Below, piece after piece: positions 58,794-64,000 of a stretch of 64,000 nucleotides of DNA. How positions within the stretch are numbered: the stretch's first letter is position 1; the number at the start of each line of letters is the position of its first letter. Origin of the DNA: Longivirga sp036510975 (lineage in GTDB: Bacteria; Actinomycetota; Actinomycetes; S36-B12; CAIYMF01); contig DATCCY010000068.1 of assembly GCA_036510975.1 (NCBI GenBank), positions 10,052 through 74,051 of the forward strand, read 5' to 3'. A program made the translations under genes and the position numbers. The notes beneath the pieces are model-generated. The model had not been told where the DNA came from. It worked only from the letters and a program-made list of their open reading frames with translations, and searched no databases.

Positions 58794-61175
58794 CTACTCG
58801 GTCGGCTCGAGCCGGTAGACGGGGTTGGCGATGGCGAGCTTGCCGTTGCGGTCGCTGATCGTCCCGACCGCGGTGAGCCGTGCGCCGGCCTTGACGCCGG
58901 GGATGTGGCGGCGGCCGTAGAAGACGAGGATGACCCCACCGGACTCGTCCCAGAGCTCGACCTCGAGCGACGGCGACTGGGCGACAGCCGTCAGCCGGAC
59001 CGCGCGCACCTGACCTTTCACGACAGCCCGCTCCCGCCACGTGAGGTCCGCGACGCGGGTCACGTCGGACGCGTCGCTCTTGTTGTGGATCACCGCCTGG
59101 GTGTCGTCACGGTCCCACTCGGCCGCCGACGCGGGCTCCTGCGTCGTCATCGTCACCGTCAGCGGGCGAGAGGCGGCAGCGGCGTGCGCCGCGATGGCCG
59201 CCTCGTTGCGCCGGCGCCGTTCGATCAGGCCGTTGACGTCGAACGGCACCACCGTCGCGACCACGCGCGGTTGCTGGCTGATGGCCCGCGCGATGTCGTC
59301 GGCCGTGTGGTCGTGCAGGATCCGCCCGAGGAAGCGCGCGTAGGTCCTTCGGGGCAGCAGGAACGTCAGCTCAGTGGTGGGGTCGGACGTCTCGAGGGCG
59401 GCGAGCTCGCGCACGGCTCGGGTCAGCCGCCGATCCCGGCAGTGGATCAGGTCGAGCGGGACGCGCGCGAGCGCCGCCTGGCTCGACCAGGCCTGCATCA
59501 GCTCGTCGGCCCGGGCCTCGTCCAGGATGAAGTGCACGGCTCGCAGCGACGCCGAGCCGAGGCTCGAGGCGTAGCGCACCGCCGCGATCGTGGCGAGGTC
59601 GGCGCTGTCGACGAGGACGATGACACTGTGCCGGGAGATCTTCGCAGCCCCCACCTCGGGCGCCACGACGCGCAGCGTCTCGGCCTCGAGCCGGTACTGC
59701 CGGTTGAGTCGGAAGAGACCGAACACGCCGAGCGGGAACAGGATGAGCACGAGCCAAGCGCCCTCGGTGAACTTCACGACCGCGAACACGACGACGACGA
59801 TGGCGCTGACGGTGCCCGACGCCGTGTTGAGCCAGATCTTGCTGCGGCGAGGCCCGTCGGGATGCGTGCGGAAGTACTTCGCCATGCCGAACCCGGCCAA
59901 GGTGAACCCGGTGAAGACCCCGATGGCATAGAACGCGACCAGCTTGTCGACCTGCGCGTCGGTGCCGATGAGAAGTGCCAGCGACACCACCGTCAGAACG
60001 ATGATGCCGTTGGAGAAGGCGAGCCGGTGACCGCGGCGGGTCAGCTGCTGCGGGAGGAACTGGTCCTCCGCCACGAAGCTGGCGAGGAAGGGGAAGCCGT
60101 TGAAGGGGGTGTTCGCACCGGTGTAGAGGATCAGCATGGTGGCGAGCTGGACGACGAGGAACATCGCATGCCCGTACCACGCGTTGCCGAGCACCGCGCT
60201 CGCGACCTGGGAGATCACCGTTGGCGTCCCCCCGATGTTGGGCTGGGCCCTGGTCTCGTGCGCGAGCCAGGACACCCCGAGGACGATGGTGCCGAGGATG
60301 GCGCTCATGGTGACCAGCGTCTTGCGCGCGTTGAGGCCCTCCGGCTTGTGGAAGACGCTCACGCCGTTGGAGATCGCCTCCAGACCGGTGAGCGAGGACC
60401 CTCCGTTGGCGAACGCCTGGAGCAGGAAGTAGAGGCCCAACCACCAGACCATCTGGGTGCCGTTGCCGAACCCGACGCCGTTGGGCTGGTCCAGAGGGTA
60501 CGGCGGGAGGTCTCCGAGGAACTCGCGGACGATCCCGATCGCGATGACGACGAACATGGATCCGGCGAAGAAGTAGGTCGGGAAGGCGAACGCGCGCCCT
60601 GCCTCACGGATGCCGCGCAAGTTCCCGTAGCACAGGATCAGCACGACGAGGATCGTGATCTCGAGCTGGTAGTGCGCGAGTGCTGGCACCGCTGATGCCA
60701 GCGCGTAGGTGCCGGCCGCGCCTTGGACGGCAACGGTGACGATGTAGTCGAGCATGAGCGCGACCGCCGCGACCTGCGCCACCAGCGGGCCGAAGTTCTC
60801 GCGGGCCACGACGTAGGACCCGCCTGTCTTGGTGTAGACCATGACGACGTCGCGGTAGGAGAGGGTCACCAGAACCAGCACGGCGATGATGACGGCGGTC
60901 AGCGGCAGCAGGATGGTGAACCCGGCGACGGCGAACGCCGGCAGCAGGACGATGAGCATCTCCTCGGTGCCGTACGCCGAGGACGAGATGCAGTCGGAGG
61001 ACAGCACACCGAGGGCGAGGAACTTCGACAGCCGCTCGTGCTTGATCTGGTCGCTGGTGATCGGCTTGCCGAGCAGCCGTCGCTTGAGCCGGTAGCCCAG
61101 CGCCTCCGGACCTGTGTCGGGCGAGCCGAGCGGGATGGGGCTGGTCTCGTTGACGTTCCACGAGGCGGCGGACAT
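58794..61175 (-). CDS. APC-family permease with C-terminal OB-like domain, KimA-like
   Basis: A 793-residue protein. About 12 helices (about 50-500) show SSDCISSSAYGTEEMLIVLLP, YTKTGGSYVVARENFG and GLEAISNGVSVFHKP, related to the KimA-like permease at 36772 but clearly diverged. The cytoplasmic part (about 510-793) has a USP-like stretch, then an OB-like end (VKGQVRAVRLTAVAQSP, HIPGVKAGARLTAVG). Potassium uptake is inferred. ATG at 61175 is the likeliest start. The upstream membrane-protein gene is 58 bp away and carries the shared operator. Confidence 0.83.
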   Translation of the reverse strand: MSAASWNVNETSPIPLGSPDTGPEALGYRLKRRLLGKPITSDQIKHERLSKFLALGVLSSDCISSSAYGTEEMLIVLLPAFAVAGFTILLPLTAVIIAVLVLVTLSYRDVVMVYTKTGGSYVVARENFGPLVAQVAAVALMLDYIVTVAVQGAAGTYALASAVPALAHYQLEITILVVLILCYGNLRGIREAGRAFAFPTYFFAGSMFVVIAIGIVREFLGDLPPYPLDQPNGVGFGNGTQMVWWLGLYFLLQAFANGGSSLTGLEAISNGVSVFHKPEGLNARKTLVTMSAILGTIVLGVSWLAHETRAQPNIGGTPTVISQVASAVLGNAWYGHAMFLVVQLATMLILYTGANTPFNGFPFLASFVAEDQFLPQQLTRRGHRLAFSNGIIVLTVVSLALLIGTDAQVDKLVAFYAIGVFTGFTLAGFGMAKYFRTHPDGPRRSKIWLNTASGTVSAIVVVVFAVVKFTEGAWLVLILFPLGVFGLFRLNRQYRLEAETLRVVAPEVGAAKISRHSVIVLVDSADLATIAAVRYASSLGSASLRAVHFILDEARADELMQAWSSQAALARVPLDLIHCRDRRLTRAVRELAALETSDPTTELTFLLPRRTYARFLGRILHDHTADDIARAISQQPRVVATVVPFDVNGLIERRRRNEAAIAAHAAAASRPLTVTMTTQEPASAAEWDRDDTQAVIHNKSDASDVTRVADLTWRERAVVKGQVRAVRLTAVAQSPSLEVELWDESGGVILVFYGRRHIPGVKAGARLTAVGTISDRNGKLAIANPVYRLEPTE

Positions 61176-61233
61176 CGGCGTTCCAATCGGTGCTGGTGAG
61201 TCGTTCCTCTGCTTGACGTAGACGTCTGCGGGC

Positions 61234-61695
61234 CTACGACCCGCGCGACCCGACGTCACCTTCCATGTCGGTGTGCTCGCGGTGCCCGACGTTCGGCGGC
61301 GGACGACGACCGAGGCGTTCGCTGAGGAGCTCGAAGCCCAGCTCGGCGGACATGGCGGGCAGCACCAGGCACGCGAGCAGGATGAGGAGGTCGTGGGTCC
61401 CGTCCCAGGCCAGCTGGCCCATGGTGTCCTGGACGAAGCCGTCGATGAACAGGAAGGCCATGACGCCGAGCCCGACCGCCGCCGGCACGGTCAGCCACCA
61501 GGCCGACACGGTCGCGATCACCAGCACGCCGACCACGAGGACGGCGCGACCCAGGTCGAACAGCGACCCGACGGCCACCCAGGCCAGCAGGAGGCCGAAC
61601 GCCACGGACACGACGAGCGGCCCTGGCGGGCGGGGGTCGCCCTCCGCCCGGCGCAGGTCCGCCCAGCCGAAGCCGTCAGGACTGGTGGGACTCAC
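61234..61695 (-). CDS. Four-helix membrane protein, function unknown
   Basis: A 153-residue protein. A charged start (about 1-25) is followed by four helices (about 28-115) and an Arg/Pro-rich end. The GTG at 61695 is supported by TGGGCT 6 nt upstream (one base from TAGGCT), so a leaderless start is likely. Its arrangement recalls the DUF4118 helices of KdpD, but no motif proves it. It heads the unit that includes the large permease, under the four-box operator. A potassium-linked role is inferred. Confidence 0.7.
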   Translation of the reverse strand: MSPTSPDGFGWADLRRAEGDPRPPGPLVVSVAFGLLLAWVAVGSLFDLGRAVLVVGVLVIATVSAWWLTVPAAVGLGVMAFLFIDGFVQDTMGQLAWDGTHDLLILLACLVLPAMSAELGFELLSERLGRRPPPNVGHREHTDMEGDVGSRGS

Positions 61696-61731
61696 GCGTC
61701 CAGCCCACACCGCGGCCGGCGCGGAGTCAGC

Positions 61732-61784
61732 GCGTGCTGACGCGATCCTGACGGCAGGAGCCCGATCTTGACGGTTCCCTAACA
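61732..61784 (-). promoter_or_regulatory. Four-box direct-repeat operator, probable KdpE-like site (copy C)
   Basis: Read on the minus strand: TGTTAGGGAAC (from 61784), CGTCAAGATCG (61773), CGTCAGGATCG (61753) and CGTCAGCACGC (61742). Starts are 11, 20 and 11 bp apart. The last box ends 24 bp before the -10 candidate TGGGCT at 61707-61702. Spacing and sequence match the copies at 36681 and 61845. Confidence 0.72.
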
Positions 61785-61844
61785 CGCGGTCGCGGACGCG
61801 CGCTCAAGCCCGGTGACCCGCGCGAGCCGCGTCCGGGACCCCGA

Positions 61845-61898
61845 CGTCAAGAAGCCGTCAAGAGCGGGCCCCGTCGCGTCAGGACGCCGTCAGCGCGC
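61845..61898 (+). promoter_or_regulatory. Four-box direct-repeat operator of the kdp operon (copy B)
   Basis: CGTCAAGAAGC (61845), CGTCAAGAGCG (61856), CGTCAGGACGC (61877) and CGTCAGCGCGC (61888). Starts are 11, 21 and 11 bp apart. A -10 candidate TATGGG is at 61925-61930, 26 bp after the last box. The same design precedes the divergent membrane-protein gene and the permease at 36772. Confidence 0.75.
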
Positions 61899-61969
61899 CC
61901 GCAACGAGTCCGTCACGGGTGTCGTATGGGACCGGCGCCGAGGTCCGGCGCACATCGAAAGGGAGCGTC

Positions 61970-62053
61970 ATGGCTGAGCTCACAGTGGCGGTCGTGCTCG
62001 TCGCGCTGGCCGCCGTCCTGCTGGTCGTCGTCCGTGGTCTGGAGCGGTTGTGA
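61970..62053 (+). CDS. 27-residue single-helix peptide at the head of the kdp operon
   Basis: The frame MAELTVAVVLVALAAVLLVV plus a short RGLERL tail is one transmembrane helix. AAAGGGAG stands 4-5 nt before the ATG. Its TGA overlaps the GTG of kdpF (GTGA), the same coupling used between real genes here. It resembles KdpF in size and make-up, so it may be a second KdpF-like stabiliser or a leader that couples translation. It is too short for usual gene finding. Confidence 0.65.
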   Translation: MAELTVAVVLVALAAVLLVVVRGLERL

Positions 62054-62139
62054 ACGCGCTCGGGGTCGTCGCACTGGTCGCCGGCATGGCCCTGCTCGTG
62101 TACCTCGTCATCGCGCTCGTGCGCGCCGAGGAGTTCTGA
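62050..62139 (+). CDS. kdpF: Potassium-transporting ATPase subunit KdpF
   Basis: A 29-residue single-helix peptide (VNALGVVALVAGMALLVYLV, then a polar end RAEEF), the classic size and shape of KdpF, lying just before kdpA. It stabilises the KdpFABC complex. GTG overlaps the previous stop; kdpA follows after 6 bp. Confidence 0.85.
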   Translation: MNALGVVALVAGMALLVYLVIALVRAEEF

Positions 62140-62145
62140 CCTCAC

Positions 62146-63807
62146 GTGACCCCCACCTACGCCGCACTCCTCCAGATCCTCGCGCTCGTCGTCGCGCTCG
62201 CCGCGGCGCACCGACCGCTCGGGGACTACATGGCCCGCACCATGCAGTCGCCTCGCCACACCCGTCCTGAGCGCCTGGCCTACCGGGCGTTCGGCGTCGA
62301 CCCCGACGCAGACCAGCGCTGGTCGGTCTACCTCCGCGCAGTGATCGCGTTCTCCCTGATGTCGATGGTCCTTCTCTACGGGATCCTGCGGCTGCAGGCC
62401 GTGCTGCCGTACTCGCTCGGACGTGAGGGGATGCCCTCGCTGCAGGCGCTCAACACCGCCGTCAGCTTCGTCACCAACACGAACTGGCAGTCCTACTCAG
62501 GTGAGGCCGCTCTCGGCTACACCGCGCAGATGGCCGGCCTCGCAGTGCAGAACTTCCTGTCGGCCGCTGTCGGCATCGCGGTCGCCATCGCTCTCGTGCG
62601 CGGCTTCGCGCGCACGCACAGCGACCGGCTCGGCAACTTCTGGGTCGACCTCACCCGCATCACGATCCGGGTGCTGCTCCCGCTGGCCGTCGTGTTCGGC
62701 GTCGTGCTGATCCTCAACGGCGTCGTCCAGAACTTCAACGGCGACACCGCCCTCACGACCCTCGGCGGCGCCGGCCAGACCATCCCCGGTGGCCCGGTGG
62801 CCAGCCAGGAGGTGATCAAGGAGCTCGGCACGAACGGCGGCGGGTTCTACAACGCGAACTCGGCCCACCCGTTCGAGAACCCCAACGGGTTCACGAACCT
62901 GCTGCAGATCTTCCTGCTGCTGGTGATCCCGTTCAGCCTGCCGCGCACCTTCGGCCGCCTCGTGGGCGACCTGCGCCAGGGCAGGGCGATCCTCGCGGTG
63001 ATGGCGGGCATCTGGGCGACGAGCACCGCGTTCCTCGTCTGGGCCGAGCTCGCCCACCAGGGGCCGGCGCTGCAGCTCGCGGGTGCGGCGATGGAGGGCA
63101 AGGAGGTCCGCTTCGGAGTCCCGATGTCGGCGGTCTTCGCCTCCGCGACCACCTCAACCTCGACCGGTGCCGTCGACGCCATGCACGACTCGTTCACGGC
63201 GTTCGGCGGCGGCCTGGCGATCCTCAACATGGTGCTCGGCGAGGTGACGCCGGGCGGCACCGGATCGGGTCTCTACGGCATGCTGATCGCCGCCCTCGTG
63301 GCGGTGTTCGTCGCCGGACTCATGGTCGGCCGGACACCGGAGTACCTCGGGAAGAAGATCGGTGCCCGCGAGATGAAGCTCGTGTCGCTGTACATCCTCA
63401 CGACACCGTCCGTCGTCCTCATCGGGCTCGGCGTCGCGATGGCCACCGACACCGGGCGCGCGTCGATCTTCAACCCCGGGGCGCACGGGCTGTCCGAGGT
63501 CTTCTACGGCTTCGCGTCGGCGGCCAACAACAACGGGTCGGCCTTCGCCGGTCTTGGCGCCAACACCGACTTCTACAACGTCGCGCTGGCGGTCGCGATG
63601 GCCCTCGGCCGGCTCCTGCCGATCTGCTTCGTCCTCGCCCTGGCCGGCTCGCTGGCCCAGCAGGGCAAGGTCCCGGCCAACGCCGGCACCCTGCCCACCC
63701 ACCGGCCGCAGTTCGTGCTGCTCGTCGCCGGCGTCGTCCTCATCGTGGCCGGCCTGACCTTCGTGCCCGCCCTCGCCCTCGGACCCCTCGCGGAGGGACT
63801 GTCATGA
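62146..63807 (+). CDS. kdpA: Potassium-transporting ATPase channel subunit KdpA
   Basis: A 553-residue membrane protein with ten helices and the four potassium-filter loops: TNTNWQSY, GTNGGGFYN, TSTSTGAV and NNNGSAF. It selects and conducts K+ in the KdpFABC pump. GTG at 62146. The following kdpB ATG overlaps its stop. Full length, no missing motif. Confidence 0.96.
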   Translation: MTPTYAALLQILALVVALAAAHRPLGDYMARTMQSPRHTRPERLAYRAFGVDPDADQRWSVYLRAVIAFSLMSMVLLYGILRLQAVLPYSLGREGMPSLQALNTAVSFVTNTNWQSYSGEAALGYTAQMAGLAVQNFLSAAVGIAVAIALVRGFARTHSDRLGNFWVDLTRITIRVLLPLAVVFGVVLILNGVVQNFNGDTALTTLGGAGQTIPGGPVASQEVIKELGTNGGGFYNANSAHPFENPNGFTNLLQIFLLLVIPFSLPRTFGRLVGDLRQGRAILAVMAGIWATSTAFLVWAELAHQGPALQLAGAAMEGKEVRFGVPMSAVFASATTSTSTGAVDAMHDSFTAFGGGLAILNMVLGEVTPGGTGSGLYGMLIAALVAVFVAGLMVGRTPEYLGKKIGAREMKLVSLYILTTPSVVLIGLGVAMATDTGRASIFNPGAHGLSEVFYGFASAANNNGSAFAGLGANTDFYNVALAVAMALGRLLPICFVLALAGSLAQQGKVPANAGTLPTHRPQFVLLVAGVVLIVAGLTFVPALALGPLAEGLS

Positions 63808-64000
63808 CCGTCACCACCCCGGCCGCTCCGGCCACCGAGCACCGGATCAGCACCGGCGCGTTCGACGCCCGGTCGCTGCTCACCTCCCTGCCGACCGCCG
63901 TCCGCAAGATCGACCCGCGGCTCATGTGGCGCTCGCCGGTCATGTTCGTGGTGCTCGTCGGCGCCGTGCTCACGACGGTGTCCGCGATCATCGAGCCGAG
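63804..64000 (+). CDS. kdpB: Potassium-transporting ATPase ATP-binding subunit KdpB, N-terminal fragment
   Basis: The first 65 codons are visible. A polar, Thr/Pro-rich lead precedes LTSLPTAVRKIDPRLMWRSP and the first helix PVMFVVLVGAVLTTVSAII, the standard start of KdpB. It is the P-type ATPase that drives KdpA. The gene runs off the right edge; kdpC is expected beyond it. Confidence 0.93.
   Translation, partial: MTVTTPAAPATEHRISTGAFDARSLLTSLPTAVRKIDPRLMWRSPVMFVVLVGAVLTTVSAIIEP

Noticed and set aside
61786..61969. A c-di-AMP (ydaO-type) riboswitch before kdp
   Set aside because: I searched by eye for the conserved ydaO blocks and saw none; the gap is explained by the repeat operator and promoter.
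1..64000. tRNA, rRNA, insertion sequences, integrases, CRISPR arrays
   Set aside because: No tRNA-like cloverleaf, transposase or integrase motif, or regularly spaced repeat was seen on either strand. Short tRNAs could be missed by eye.

Overview
The window is GC-rich, densely packed DNA of an actinomycete (Actinomycetota). The signs are GTG/ATG starts with 4-bp overlaps, PspA with PspAA/PspAB, SCO2322-, DUF3043- and DUF4191-family proteins, the sucB-lipB-lipA-RDD-glnA neighbourhood, and many apparently leaderless promoters with a TAnnnT hexamer 6-7 nt before the start codon. The sequence alone does not fix the genus.

Layout. 1-4.1 kb: the end of nadA, then an envelope-stress block (pspAB, two small membrane-protein genes, htpX, pspAA, pspA). 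4.2-7.6 kb: a DUF3043 protein, an aldo/keto reductase, a small protein and a three-part metal-handling membrane protein. 7.77-17.6 kb: a cobalamin riboswitch heads one long run of eight genes. These encode two secreted, membrane-tethered proteins, an ECF transporter (T, fused A-A, S), an MBL-CobU fusion, CobT and CobS, so the unit looks like corrinoid capture, import and nucleotide-loop completion. 17.6-20.2 kb: an ECF sigma factor operon with two beta-propeller proteins. 21-34 kb: central metabolism (gcvT, pepA, lpd, sucB, lipB, lipA) with several oxidoreductases. 34-36.5 kb: DUF4191, a small HhH-like protein, a MerR-type regulator broken by one amber codon, and an RDD protein.

36.6-40.8 kb: a palindromic element, a KimA-like permease and a KdpD/KdpE-like two-component system lacking the usual KdpD N-terminus. 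41-43.2 kb: glnA with four GlnR-like boxes, then two small membrane proteins. 43.3-53.9 kb: an aa3-type cytochrome c oxidase (ctaE, ctaD, ctaC) with a CuA-like protein and assembly factors (CtaG, CtaB, SCO1, a TlpA-like protein and a membrane-SCO1 fusion). 53.95-58.6 kb: a Ni-Fe carbon monoxide dehydrogenase operon (CooF-like ferredoxin, CooS, CooC, FAD oxidoreductase). 58.8-64 kb: a second KimA-like permease, a membrane protein and the start of kdpFAB.

The strongest new observation is a four-box DNA element made of 11-bp YGTCARG-type repeats at starts 0/11/31-32/42-43. It precedes three transcription units: the first permease, the membrane protein plus second permease, and the kdp operon. 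It probably marks a potassium regulon run by the KdpDE-like pair. The second is the CODH operon, whose D-cluster motif has CX2C spacing, the form I associate with a [2Fe-2S] cluster and better oxygen resistance. It sits beside an aerobic terminal oxidase.
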